Source of the DNA: CAXBCP01 sp963974055
GTDB lineage: Bacteria > Pseudomonadota > Alphaproteobacteria > MPNO01 > UBA830
Length of the DNA stretch: 37,767 bases
Direction: 5' to 3'
Assembly: GCA_963974055.1 (NCBI GenBank)
Contig: CAXBCP010000041.1
Coordinates: forward strand, 1-37,767
Position numbers and translations under genes: made by a program. Shown here in pieces: positions 8,250 through 15,630 of this stretch. Position 1 is the stretch's first letter; each line of letters starts with the position of its first letter. The notes beneath the pieces are model-generated. The model did no database searches. It was not told the DNA's origin and worked only from the letters and a program-made list of their open reading frames with translations.

Positions 8250-8720
8250 GTGACGCCAGCCGCCGTTGCGAAACGGAAACGGATGCGGAACCGGTTTCTG
8301 CCGGCCGCGCTGAGCGTCGCCGCACTTGTCCTGCTTGTTCTGGGCGGCCAGCGGCTGCCTGCCGCTCTGCTCGATCTGCCGGGGAACGTCGCGGCGGAAG
8401 CGCTGCAGGCCGGAAAATCCCTCTCGCCGGGCGCGGTCCTGAATATCCGCAATACCCGGGCGCGCAGCGTGCGCCGTCATGCGACCGCGGAGCGCTGGTT
8501 TGCGGTCGGTCGCGCCGCGTTCGAGGCGGGCGATGCGGAAGAATCGCACGCCGCCTATGCATACGGGCTGGCGCTGGCGCCGGCGAACGGCGTCGCCTGG
8601 GCGGCCTATGCCAGGTCGCTGGCGGCGGCGGGAAAGCCGGGCCGGGCAGAGGACGCACGAACCTATTCGGTCGGCCGCGCGCCGCACGACCCGCGCGCGG
8701 TGCGTTTGCGCCGCGACTGA
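8250..8720 (+). CDS. Membrane-anchored hypothetical protein with TPR-like segment
   Basis: 156 aa from a GTG directly abutting the export-gene stop, or 145 aa from the ATG at 8283. One N-terminal hydrophobic segment (LPAALSVAALVLLVLGG) suggests a signal anchor. Residues about 75-140 look like a helical TPR-type repeat: AERWFAVGRAAFEAGDAEES, HAAYAYGLALAPANGVAWAA and YARSLAAAGKPGRAEDAR. The zero-base gap to the polysaccharide-export gene argues for co-transcription and a joint envelope role. I do not recognise a named family. Confidence 0.7.
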   Translation: MTPAAVAKRKRMRNRFLPAALSVAALVLLVLGGQRLPAALLDLPGNVAAEALQAGKSLSPGAVLNIRNTRARSVRRHATAERWFAVGRAAFEAGDAEESHAAYAYGLALAPANGVAWAAYARSLAAAGKPGRAEDARTYSVGRAPHDPRAVRLRRD

Positions 8721-8821
8721 AACAGTCGCCGATTCGGATAAACGGATTCTATCATACATGATGGGTCGCGGTGCCCGCAGTATTCGCGCAGTCTACGAAA
8801 ATACTGTGTTGTGTGAATTTT

Positions 8822-8850
8822 TTGTGAAACGGCGTTTTATTCGGCATAAC
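8822..8850 (+). promoter_or_regulatory. Putative sigma-70-type promoter
   Basis: TTGTGA (8822-8827), a 17-base spacer and CATAAC (8845-8850) give four of six matches at each hexamer in an AT-rich island. Transcription would begin near 8857 and could end at the terminator at 9038-9065, a product of about 200 bases. Prediction by eye only. Confidence 0.35.
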
Positions 8851-9037
8851 AAGAAAAAATGATGATAGGGTCCTGTTCGTAAATAAAAGTGCGGTGAATA
8901 ACAGGTTTATGTTGTTTCTGTTTACAGAGCTACCAGGCCGAAGCGTCCCGGCGGAAAGTCCGCCCGCCGACGGCCTGACCGTCACAACCGGCCTGCCGGG
9001 CGACGGCATCGCAAATCGCCATTCAGCCAGTCTATTG

Positions 9038-9065
9038 CGCCTTCCTTCGGGAAGGCGTTTGTCGT
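9038..9065 (+). terminator. UUCG-tetraloop intrinsic terminator candidate
   Basis: CGCCTTCC-TTCG-GGAAGGCG is a perfect 8-bp stem with the extra-stable UUCG loop, followed by TTTGTCGTT. It lies about 90 bases before the phoH start with no gene immediately before it, so it either ends a short RNA or attenuates phoH. Confidence 0.55.
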
Positions 9066-9153
9066 TCGGGCCCCTGCGTTTTTCCGTGACGTCCGTTCCG
9101 GCGTCCGGAAACGGGTCCGGCATTTCATCCATCCGTAAAGTGAAGGGAGTTCT

Positions 9154-9885
9154 ATGGGTAAGAGATCCACTCGCGCTCAGCGCGGGACGTCGTTCGACAG
9201 CAACGTATGCACATTGTCCGGAAACAACTGGGATCCGCTTGAAGGAAGCGGCGACGGAAAACGCTATGTAAGGAATATCTCGCCCAAGAGCCCCAACCAG
9301 GCACGGCTGATGAAAGCGCTGAAGGATTTCGAAATGGTCCTGGCGCTCGGCCCGGCCGGGACGGGCAAGACCTATCTCGCGGTCGCCGCGGCGGTGGAGG
9401 CGCTGGAAGCGAACAAGGTCGAACGAATCGTCCTGTCGCGCCCGGCGGTGGAGGCCGGCGAAAGCCTCGGTTTCCTGCCCGGGGAGATAAACGACAAGGT
9501 CGCGCCCTATATGCAGCCGCTCTACGACGCGCTGCTCGACCGGGTCGGCGGCAAGCGCCTGCGGGCGCTGATGTCGAATGGCGGGATCGAGATCGCGCCG
9601 GTGGCCTTCATGCGCGGCCGCACGCTCAGCCGGTCCTTCGTGGTGATCGACGAGGCCCAGAACTGCACCTATGCCCAGCTCAAGATGCTGCTGACCCGCC
9701 TCGGCTGGAACGCGACGATGGTCATCACCGGCGATCCCGACCAGACCGATCTGCTGCCCGAACTGTCGGGGCTGGCGGATATCGCCGACAAGCTGGAAAC
9801 GCTGTCGAATGTCGGGGTGGTCCGGCTCGAACAGACGGATATCGTGCGTCATCCGCTGGTCGGGGAAATGCTGACCGTTCTTTAG
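9154..9885 (+). CDS. phoH: PhoH-family ATPase
   Basis: 243 aa cytoplasmic ATPase of the PhoH domain family (superfamily 1 helicase-like NTPases, often linked to RNA metabolism or phosphate stress; biochemical role not settled). Walker A GPAGTGKT is at residues 66-73, then IVLSRPAVEAGESLGFLPG, EIAPVAFMRGRTLS, Walker B VVIDEAQN and the sensor-like MVITGDPDQTDL. It lacks the N-terminal KH-like part of YbeZ-type proteins and is closer in layout to E. coli PhoH. It is not in the ybeZ-ybeY context. The start ATG has AAGGGA six bases upstream. The unusual leader (AT-rich promoter, structured region, terminator) suggests conditional expression. Confidence 0.93.
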   Translation: MGKRSTRAQRGTSFDSNVCTLSGNNWDPLEGSGDGKRYVRNISPKSPNQARLMKALKDFEMVLALGPAGTGKTYLAVAAAVEALEANKVERIVLSRPAVEAGESLGFLPGEINDKVAPYMQPLYDALLDRVGGKRLRALMSNGGIEIAPVAFMRGRTLSRSFVVIDEAQNCTYAQLKMLLTRLGWNATMVITGDPDQTDLLPELSGLADIADKLETLSNVGVVRLEQTDIVRHPLVGEMLTVL

Positions 9886-9889
9886 CCTT

Positions 9890-9907
9890 CGGGCGGTTTG
9901 CCGCCCG
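9890..9907 (+). terminator. Hairpin after phoH
   Basis: CGGGCGG-TTTG-CCGCCCG, a perfect 7-bp stem with a 4-base loop, begins five bases after the phoH stop. There is no T tract behind it, so it may stabilise the 3' end or be only a weak terminator. Confidence 0.45.
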
Positions 9908-9957
9908 CATGCGTTTGGCAATTGCGAAAGGGCCGGGCGTCCGCTATGCCCGGCCCC

Positions 9958-10452
9958 ATGAATGACAACGCACACATAATCCACGATGTCGGGCATGGCC
10001 CGGTCGTGGAACGATTTCTCGAGGATATCGCCGTCGGCGAGGTCCAGGAAGCGGGACCGCTGACCGTGACGGCCGAGGAGATCATATCCTTCGCCACCCG
10101 CTACGACCCGCTGCCGATGCATATCAGCGACGCGGGCGGGCAGGCGACCGTACATGAAGGCCTGATCGGGTCGGGCGTGCTGACCATCGCGCTCAAGCAG
10201 CGCCTGATCATGAGCATCGAGCGCAATTCGGAGATCATCGGCGCCGCCCGGATCGACGACCTGAATTTCCTGCGGCCCGTCCGGGCGGGGGACGAACTGT
10301 CGATGCGGCAGGTCTGTACCGCCAACCGCGAATCGAAATCCCGCCCCGACCGCGGTCTGGTGACATTGGAATACGAGATATTCAACCAGAACGGCGAAAA
10401 CGTGCTGACCTCGCGCGACACGATCATGATGCGCCGCCGGCCCGCCGCCTGA
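9958..10452 (+). CDS. MaoC-like hot-dog dehydratase/hydratase
   Basis: 164 aa from the ATG at 9958 (MNDNAHIIHDVGHGP). The single hot-dog domain has the hydratase-2-type signature FATRYDPLPMHISDAGGQ followed by ATVHEGLIGSGVL, where the Asp and His of the YDPxxxH stretch are the usual catalytic pair, and the RPVRAGDELSM strand typical of MaoC proteins. The family hydrates trans-2-enoyl-CoA; the chain-length or aromatic specificity cannot be read. It stands between phoH and a hydrolase, with no clear operon partner. The stop codon lies inside an 11-bp tandem duplication (CCTGATTGCCG at 10448 and 10459), so a second in-frame-looking TGA follows in another frame. Confidence 0.85.
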   Translation: MNDNAHIIHDVGHGPVVERFLEDIAVGEVQEAGPLTVTAEEIISFATRYDPLPMHISDAGGQATVHEGLIGSGVLTIALKQRLIMSIERNSEIIGAARIDDLNFLRPVRAGDELSMRQVCTANRESKSRPDRGLVTLEYEIFNQNGENVLTSRDTIMMRRRPAA

Positions 10453-10530
10453 TTGCCGCCTGATTGCCGCCAGACCGCGCCGCCGATACGCCGGATTGAC
10501 GCGACTCGCGCGCCGACCTATTCGTCGCCC

Positions 10531-10614
10531 ATGGGTATCCGCCGTCTTTTCTTTCTGATCCTGATCGGGATCGTCGTCGCGATTATCGTCCGCATCCAGG
10601 CGGGCGCCGGCTGA
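10531..10614 (+). CDS. Possible 27-aa single-helix membrane peptide
   Basis: A 27-codon frame, MGIRRLFFLILIGIVVAIIV followed by RIQAGAG, ends four bases before the ATG of the hydrolase gene. It has the positive-inside pattern (RR before the helix, R after) of a small inner-membrane protein and a clean hydrophobic core. No good ribosome-binding site is visible, and the length is near the limit where chance frames occur, so this is tentative. It resembles the N-terminal anchor of small PP0621-like proteins without their zinc-binding part. Confidence 0.35.
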   Translation: MGIRRLFFLILIGIVVAIIVRIQAGAG

Positions 10615-10618
10615 CGGC

Positions 10619-11233
10619 ATGACGGATTTTCTGTTCGACGGGCCGGACGGGGCCGCGAAAACGCTGGTCCTGGCGCACGGGGCGGGGGCGCCGATGGAGT
10701 CCGAGTTCATGGATTTCTTCGCCGCGGGCCTCGCCGAAAACGGCATCCGGGTCGCCCGATTCGAATTTCCCTACATGGTCAGACGCCGCGAAGACGGCAA
10801 GCGCCGCCCGCCCGACCGCGCGCCGGTGCTGCTCGAAACCTATCTGCAGGTGGCGGCCGAACTGGGGCCGGAAAACCTGGTCATCGGCGGCAAGTCCATG
10901 GGCGGGCGCATCGCCAGCATGGTGGCGGACGAGGCCGGTGTCGCGGGGCTGGTGTGCCTCGGCTATCCGTTCCACCCGCCGGGCAAGCCGGAAAAGCTGC
11001 GGACCGAACACCTCGCCGGGCTGAAAACCCCGGCGCTGATCCTCCAGGGCGAACGCGATCCGTTCGGGCGGCGCGCGGAAGTCGAGGGCTATGCGCTGTC
11101 GAAATCCATCGCGGTCGATTTCCTGGCCGACGGCGACCACGACCTGAAACCGCGCAAGGCGTCGGGACGCACGCGGGAAGAAAACTGGGCGGCGGCGGTC
11201 GAGCGTATTGCGGGGTTTGTGGACGGCCTTTGA
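10619..11233 (+). CDS. Alpha/beta hydrolase, KANL3/Tex30-like (dienelactone-hydrolase superfamily)
   Basis: 204 aa. The fold's nucleophile elbow is LVIGGKSMGGRIASM, the oxyanion region is VLAHGAGAPMESEFM, the acid strand is PALILQGERDPFG and the C-terminal catalytic His is in LADGDHDLKPR. This matches the small bacterial hydrolases related to KANL3/Tex30. The substrate is unknown. It starts four bases after the putative 27-aa membrane peptide, so the two may be coupled. Confidence 0.88.
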   Translation: MTDFLFDGPDGAAKTLVLAHGAGAPMESEFMDFFAAGLAENGIRVARFEFPYMVRRREDGKRRPPDRAPVLLETYLQVAAELGPENLVIGGKSMGGRIASMVADEAGVAGLVCLGYPFHPPGKPEKLRTEHLAGLKTPALILQGERDPFGRRAEVEGYALSKSIAVDFLADGDHDLKPRKASGRTREENWAAAVERIAGFVDGL

Positions 11234-11298
11234 TCCTTTACAGGCAGCAGGGCCGCCGATACCCTTCGATATCTAATTAAAAACGAGGCGGGGGAAAG

Positions 11299-12060
11299 AT
11301 GCCCAACAGGGTTGAGGGCCGGGTGTGTATCGTCACCGGCGCGGCGCAGGGACTTGGCGCAACATATGCGAAGGCGCTGGCGGCGGAGGGCGGCAGGATC
11401 GTCGTCTCCGATATCGACGATGCGTCCGGGGTGGCCGCGGAAATAACGGCGGCGGGCGGCGAGGCGATCGCCCTGCAGAACGACGTGGCCGACTGGGAGT
11501 CCTGCCGGGACATGGTCGCGAAATCGCGCGAAGCGTTCGGGCGCGTCGATGTGCTGGTCAACAATGCCGCGATCTTCGGCAAGCTCGACCGCGCCTCCAT
11601 CGACGAGATTTCGCCCGAGCTGTTCGACCGCGTCATGAAGGTCAATGTCGGCGGCACGTTCCTGTGCACCAAGGCGGCAATCCCGGTGATGCGCGAACAG
11701 GGCTACGGCAAGATCATCAATATCTCGACCAGCCGGATTTTCGCCGGCCTGCCGTTCTACCTGCATTACGATGCGTCCAAGGGCGCGGTGTTCGGCATGA
11801 CGCGGGCGATGGCGAAGGAGCTCGGCGAGGACGGCATCCGCGTCAACGCCATCGCGCCCGGCTCGACCATGTCGGAAAACGTCAAGGCGCGCACCGACTG
11901 GCGCGACGGCGGCCCGGCGGCGAAGCTTGCCGGGCGCTCGCTGAAACGCCTGCAGGACCCGGAAGACCTGATCGGCGCCTGCGTGTTCTTCGCGTCGGGG
12001 GAAAGCGATTTCGTGACCGGGCAGACGCTGGTCATCGACGGCGGCGGCGCAATGTGGTGA
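11299..12060 (+). CDS. Short-chain dehydrogenase/reductase (operon gene 1)
   Basis: 253 aa classical SDR, probably NAD-dependent: GRVCIVTGAAQGLGATYAKA (TGxxxGxG) and an Asp after strand 2 (VVSDIDD, favouring NAD over NADP), then VLVNNAA, catalytic Ser in INISTS and YDASK at the active-site Tyr/Lys. The C-terminus FVTGQTLVIDGGGAMW is standard. GGGGGAAAG precedes the ATG. It begins a tightly spaced operon with DUF35, thiolase and molybdenum hydroxylase genes, so it most likely oxidises a hydroxyacyl-CoA or alcohol intermediate of the same unknown pathway. Confidence 0.92.
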   Translation: MPNRVEGRVCIVTGAAQGLGATYAKALAAEGGRIVVSDIDDASGVAAEITAAGGEAIALQNDVADWESCRDMVAKSREAFGRVDVLVNNAAIFGKLDRASIDEISPELFDRVMKVNVGGTFLCTKAAIPVMREQGYGKIINISTSRIFAGLPFYLHYDASKGAVFGMTRAMAKELGEDGIRVNAIAPGSTMSENVKARTDWRDGGPAAKLAGRSLKRLQDPEDLIGACVFFASGESDFVTGQTLVIDGGGAMW

Positions 12061-12120
12061 CCCTTGCCGGGACCCCGGCTGGTTGATACAAGATTTCGAT
12101 ACAGGGAGAACACGATACCG

Positions 12121-12540
12121 ATGGCGGATGCGGCCGAACAACCGGAAGACCACCCGCTGCTGGCGGGCCATGCCATGCGCGTCGACGCCGACGGATCGCC
12201 GATTCTGGTCGGCGCCCATTGCCGCGATTGCGACACCAAAATGTTTCCGCCGGTGCCGGTATGCCCGGAATGCATGTCCGAAAACGTGACGGATACCGAT
12301 CTCGCGACCCGCGGCACGCTGTATTCCTGGTCGGTGGTCCATGTCGCCCCGAAAGGCTGGATCGTTCCCTACACGGCCGGCTATGTCGATCTTGCCGACA
12401 ATGTCCGCGTGTTCGCCCATATCGCCGGCGACGCCGCGAACCTGTCGATGGATATGCCGGTGACGCTGACGACCGCCGTTTTCGGCGACGACGACGGCGC
12501 GCCGGTCGAGAGCTACGCCTTCACACCGGAACGGGCCTGA
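12121..12540 (+). CDS. DUF35 zinc-ribbon/OB-fold acyl-CoA-associated protein
   Basis: 139 aa. An N-terminal rubredoxin-like zinc ribbon has four cysteines in two pairs (HCRDCDTKMFPPVPVCPECM), followed by an OB-fold domain (LYSWSVVHVAPKGWIVPYTA, YVDLADNVRVFAHI). Proteins of this family pair with thiolase-fold enzymes: ChsH2-type DUF35 domains with Ltp2-type aldolases in steroid side-chain degradation, and DUF35 subunits in archaeal thiolase/HMG-CoA synthase complexes. It sits ten bases before a thiolase-fold gene, so a two-subunit enzyme is likely. The ATG at 12121 is chosen over 12064 because the upstream residues are not domain-like. Confidence 0.9.
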   Translation: MADAAEQPEDHPLLAGHAMRVDADGSPILVGAHCRDCDTKMFPPVPVCPECMSENVTDTDLATRGTLYSWSVVHVAPKGWIVPYTAGYVDLADNVRVFAHIAGDAANLSMDMPVTLTTAVFGDDDGAPVESYAFTPERA

Positions 12541-12550
12541 GGAGCGCGCG

Positions 12551-13690
12551 ATGAGAGAAGTATCCGTTATCGGCGTCGGCATGACGCCGTTTGCGAAATA
12601 CCGCGACAAGTCGCTTGCCGAAATCGGCTGGCCGGCGGTCAAGGCCGCGATCGAGGATGCCGGCGTCGCGAAAAAGGATATCGAGGCCGCCTATTGCGGC
12701 TCGGCGCTCGGCGGCATGATGTCAGGCCAGCGCGTGCTCAAGCAGCTCGGCATTACCGGGCTGCCGATCACCAATGTCGAAAACGCGTGTTCGTCCTCGT
12801 CGTCGGCGTTCCGCCAGGCCTATATCGCCGTGGCGGCGGGGGTGTATGACGTGGTGCTGGTCATGGGCGTCGAGAAGCTGACGAAGTTCGGCGGCGGCAC
12901 CCTGCCGCTGGAGAAAGAGGATTTCGAGGTCACGCACGGCCTGGTGATGCCGGCGCTCTACGGCATGCGGGCGCGGCGCTACATGCACGAATACGGGCTC
13001 ACCGAAAAGCAGCTTGCCGGGGTCGCGGTCAAGGCCCACCGGCACGGCGCGAAAAATCCCGAAGCCCAGTTCCGCAACGAAGTGACCGTCGAGGAAGTGA
13101 TGGAGGCGCGCAAGATCGCCGAGCCGTTCACGCTGCTGCATTGCTGCCCGTCCGGCGACGGCGCGTCCGCCGTCATTATCGCGTCGGCGGAAAAGGCGCG
13201 GCAATACACGACGAAGCCGGTGCGCGTTGCCTGTTCCGAGGTCAATTCCGGCAGGTACATGACCGGCTTCCGCGACATGACGACGCCGGAAATCACCGTC
13301 CGCGGCGCAAAGCAGGCCTACGAGGAAGCGGGGATCGGTCCCGAAGACGTCGATCTCGCCGAGGTCCATGACGCGTTCACGATCGCCGAGCTGCTGTATT
13401 ACGAAGCGCTCGGTTTCTGCGACAAGGGCGATGCCGTCCGGCTTCTCGAAGACGGCGAAACCTCCATCGGCGGGCGTATTCCGGTAAACCCGTCGGGCGG
13501 CCTGCTGTCCAAGGGCCATCCCATCGGCGCGACCGGCACCGCGCAGATCGCCGAAGTCGTGCGCCAGCTGCGCGGCCAGTGCGGCGACCGCCAGGTCGAC
13601 GGCGCGAAGGTGGCGTTGACCCATTGCACCGGCGGCGGTATCTCGGGCTTCGATCACGGCGCCTGTTCCATTCACATGTTCTCGGTATGA
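12551..13690 (+). CDS. Thiolase-fold enzyme (SCP-x/Ltp type)
   Basis: 379 aa, the size of the SCP-x thiolase/Ltp group. The nucleophile region VENACSSSSSAFRQAYIA keeps a cysteine; FGGGTLPLEKEDFEVTHGLV and YGMRARRYMHEYGLTEKQLA are typical of the group, as are the C-terminal NPSGGLLSKGHPIGATGTAQ (active-site His) and LTHCTGGG. Such proteins act either as 3-ketoacyl-CoA thiolases or, with a DUF35 partner, as retro-aldolases releasing propionyl- or acetyl-CoA. The adjacent DUF35 gene makes the second possibility real. The gene stops one base before the FAD-subunit gene. Confidence 0.9.
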   Translation: MREVSVIGVGMTPFAKYRDKSLAEIGWPAVKAAIEDAGVAKKDIEAAYCGSALGGMMSGQRVLKQLGITGLPITNVENACSSSSSAFRQAYIAVAAGVYDVVLVMGVEKLTKFGGGTLPLEKEDFEVTHGLVMPALYGMRARRYMHEYGLTEKQLAGVAVKAHRHGAKNPEAQFRNEVTVEEVMEARKIAEPFTLLHCCPSGDGASAVIIASAEKARQYTTKPVRVACSEVNSGRYMTGFRDMTTPEITVRGAKQAYEEAGIGPEDVDLAEVHDAFTIAELLYYEALGFCDKGDAVRLLEDGETSIGGRIPVNPSGGLLSKGHPIGATGTAQIAEVVRQLRGQCGDRQVDGAKVALTHCTGGGISGFDHGACSIHMFSV

Positions 13691-13691
13691 A

Positions 13692-14576
13692 ATGAAACCA
13701 CCTCCCTTTACCTATCACGATCCGCGCAGCATCGACGACGCGGTGGCGCTGTTGGCCGAAAAGGACAACGCGAAGCTTCTCGCCGGCGGGCAGTCGCTGA
13801 TGCCGATGCTCAATTTCCGCTTCGTGCTGCCCGACGACCTGATCGATCTCAACCTGATCGACGGTCTCGCCGGTATCCGCGAGGACGGCGATGCGCTGGT
13901 CTTCGGCGGCATGACGCGCCAGCGCGATATCGAATATTCCGATCTCGTCGCAAAGCGCCTGCCGCTGATGAAGGAAGCGATCCTCAATGTCGGCCACCGC
14001 CAGACCCGCAACCGGGGCACCTATGGCGGCTCGATGTCGCATCTCGATCCCAGCGCCGAACTGCCGACGGTCTCGATGGCGCAGGACGCCATCGTCACGG
14101 TTCAGAAAAAGGGCGGCAAGCGCGATATCGCGATGGCGGATTTCCCGATGGGCTACATGATGCCGTCTTTCGAACTCGACGAAATGGTCACCGACATCCG
14201 CGTGCCGCTGTGGCCCGAAGGGCACGGCTATGCCTTTATCGAATTCGCGCGCCGTCACGGCGATTTCGCGATCACGTCGTCGGCGGTGCTGCTCGATGTC
14301 GATAGCGGCGGAAAGATTGCCCGCGCCAGCGTCACGGTCGGCGGCGTCGGCGCGGCGCCGCTGCGGGTGACGGCGGTGGAGGCGGGCCTGACCGGCGAGA
14401 CCGGCTCGGCCGAACTGTTTACCGAAATTGCCGAAAAGTGCCGCGAAATCGACGCGATGGAAGACGTCTATGCCCCCGCCTGGTACCGCCAGCATCTTGC
14501 GGCGGTGCTGACGCGCCGCGCGCTCGGCAAGGCCTATTCGCGGGCGGCCAACGGAACGGAGATAAACCTCAAATGA
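13692..14576 (+). CDS. Molybdenum hydroxylase FAD subunit (CoxM/CutM-like)
   Basis: 294 aa medium subunit of a xanthine-dehydrogenase-family enzyme. The N-terminal FAD-binding motif reads KLLAGGQSLMPMLNFR and the second reads NRGTYGGSMSHLDPSAELP, the TxGG-type loop. The C-terminal CO_deh_flav_C domain follows from about residue 180 (AFIEFARRHGDFAITSSAVL). It passes electrons from the 2Fe-2S subunit to an acceptor. The gene starts one base after the thiolase stop and overlaps the 2Fe-2S gene by four bases. Confidence 0.94.
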   Translation: MKPPPFTYHDPRSIDDAVALLAEKDNAKLLAGGQSLMPMLNFRFVLPDDLIDLNLIDGLAGIREDGDALVFGGMTRQRDIEYSDLVAKRLPLMKEAILNVGHRQTRNRGTYGGSMSHLDPSAELPTVSMAQDAIVTVQKKGGKRDIAMADFPMGYMMPSFELDEMVTDIRVPLWPEGHGYAFIEFARRHGDFAITSSAVLLDVDSGGKIARASVTVGGVGAAPLRVTAVEAGLTGETGSAELFTEIAEKCREIDAMEDVYAPAWYRQHLAAVLTRRALGKAYSRAANGTEINLK

Positions 14577-15058
14577 GCGACCGCAGAACGATTTCCGTCA
14601 CCATCAACGGCGAAACCTACGAGCGCGAGGTCGAAACCCGTCTCACCCTCGCCGATTTCATCCGCCACGAGGTTTTGCTGACCGGCACCCATGTCGGCTG
14701 CGAACACGGCGTGTGCGGCGCCTGCACGATCCTGCTCGACGGCCGCACGGCGCGGTCCTGCCTGATGCTGGCGGTGCAGGCGAACGGCCATGAAATCACC
14801 ACGGTCGAAGGCATCGCGCCCAGCGCCACCGAGCTTCATCCCCTGCAGCAGGCCTTCCAGGACAATCACGGCCTGCAATGCGGGTTCTGCACGCCCGGCA
14901 TGCTGACGACCCTGATCGAATTCCTCGGCGACAATCCCGATCCGACCGAACAGGAAGTGCGCGAAGCCATCAGCGGCAATCTGTGCCGCTGCACCGGCTA
15001 CCAGGGCATCGTCGCCGCCGCGCTCGACGCGGCGAAAAGGCTCCAGGGCGCCGCCTAG
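14573..15058 (+). CDS. Molybdenum hydroxylase 2Fe-2S subunit (CoxS/CutS-like)
   Basis: 161 aa small subunit. The plant-ferredoxin-type cluster ligands are Cys43, 48, 51 and 63 (VGCEHGVCGACTILLDG ... SC), and the second cluster, near the molybdenum site, uses Cys103, 106, 138 and 140 (CGFCTPGM and CRCTGYQG). All eight ligands are intact and the length is normal. Its ATG overlaps the TGA of the FAD-subunit gene (ATGA). Normally the large subunit follows directly; here it is 752 bases away because of the repeat-DUF559 insertion. Confidence 0.95.
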   Translation: MSDRRTISVTINGETYEREVETRLTLADFIRHEVLLTGTHVGCEHGVCGACTILLDGRTARSCLMLAVQANGHEITTVEGIAPSATELHPLQQAFQDNHGLQCGFCTPGMLTTLIEFLGDNPDPTEQEVREAISGNLCRCTGYQGIVAAALDAAKRLQGAA

Positions 15059-15120
15059 GCCGGGTGCAGGCGAGGGGCGTGATCGCGGGCATATCGGAGA
15101 AATGAGATTTCGGCCGGCAA

Positions 15121-15265
15121 CCCCCTCCCTGACCCTCCCCCGCAAGCGGGAGAGGGGATACCGCCATACCGCTTGTTCAGACCGAAAGGCAGCGGGGACC
15201 GGTACTGCCGCTTGCTCCGCCCGAATCCCCTCTCCCGGAGGGGGAGGGCCAGGGAGGGGGAGAAT
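15121..15265. repeat. Palindromic repeat, copy A (left flank of DUF559)
   Basis: Nearly identical to copy B at 15631-15775 in the same orientation: over 15126-15265 I count 7 mismatches in 140 aligned bases and no gaps. The ends are inverted repeats of each other (15121-15159 against 15225-15260, one substitution plus a three-base length difference), so the unit folds into a long cruciform-like hairpin with a roughly 65-base middle. Within the middle, two direct copies of a CCGCTTG...CCGAA motif occur. Its right end (AGGGAGGGGGAGAATCC) supplies the purine-rich stretch just before the DUF559 ATG. Confidence 0.9.
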
Positions 15266-15267
15266 CC

Positions 15268-15615
15268 ATGATCAATGTCGATAAAGCCCGCGAACTGCGC
15301 CGGAACCAGACCCCCGAGGAAGCGCTTGTATGGTCCGCGTTGCGGCGCGGGCAACTGGATGGCGCGCATTTTCGCCGCCAGTATCCCAAAGGGGCCTACA
15401 TATTCGATTTTGTCTGTCTGGCCGCGCGGCTGGTGATCGAAATCGACGGGCCATCGCACGACCAGACGGTGGAGTATGATATGCGGCGGACGAGCTACAT
15501 CGAATGTCAGGGGTTCAGGGTGATCCGGTTTTCGAACAAAGACGTCCGCGGAAATCTCGGCGGTGTTATCGAAACGATCCGCCAGGAACTGAAATCGAAG
15601 CCGGGGGAAAGATGA
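15268..15615 (+). CDS. DUF559 (Vsr-like) endonuclease-fold protein
   Basis: 115 aa, the full usual length of DUF559. The N-terminus has the family phrase ARELRRNQTPEEALVWSALR, then GAHFRRQYPKGAYIFDFVCL and LVIEIDGPSHD, in which the FDF aspartate and the E-x-D correspond to a PD-(D/E)xK-type active site as in Vsr repair nucleases; ECQGFRVIRFSNKDV closes the domain. It is flanked by two near-identical repeats and interrupts a molybdenum hydroxylase operon, in the same orientation. Biochemical function of DUF559 is not established; the nuclease fold is a family-level prediction. Its ATG lies three bases beyond repeat copy A. Confidence 0.92.
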   Translation: MINVDKARELRRNQTPEEALVWSALRRGQLDGAHFRRQYPKGAYIFDFVCLAARLVIEIDGPSHDQTVEYDMRRTSYIECQGFRVIRFSNKDVRGNLGGVIETIRQELKSKPGER

Positions 15616-15630
15616 TCACTGTGGCAAGCG

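Larger units (their letters stand above)
8721..9153 (+). other. Non-coding region upstream of phoH
   Basis: There is no convincing gene in these 433 bases. The first half (about 8750-8930) is markedly AT-rich against the surrounding GC-rich DNA; the second half is GC-rich and full of short inverted repeats (for example GGCGGA-AAG-TCCGCC), ending in a UUCG-loop terminator. A small RNA or a long phoH leader would fit; see the separate promoter and terminator entries. Confidence 0.5.

Noticed and set aside
8752..10746. 664-codon open frame on the minus strand across phoH and the MaoC gene
   Set aside because: It runs antisense to two well-supported family genes, is low in domain-like sequence and rich in Arg/His/Asp patterns typical of reverse-frame translation in GC-rich DNA.
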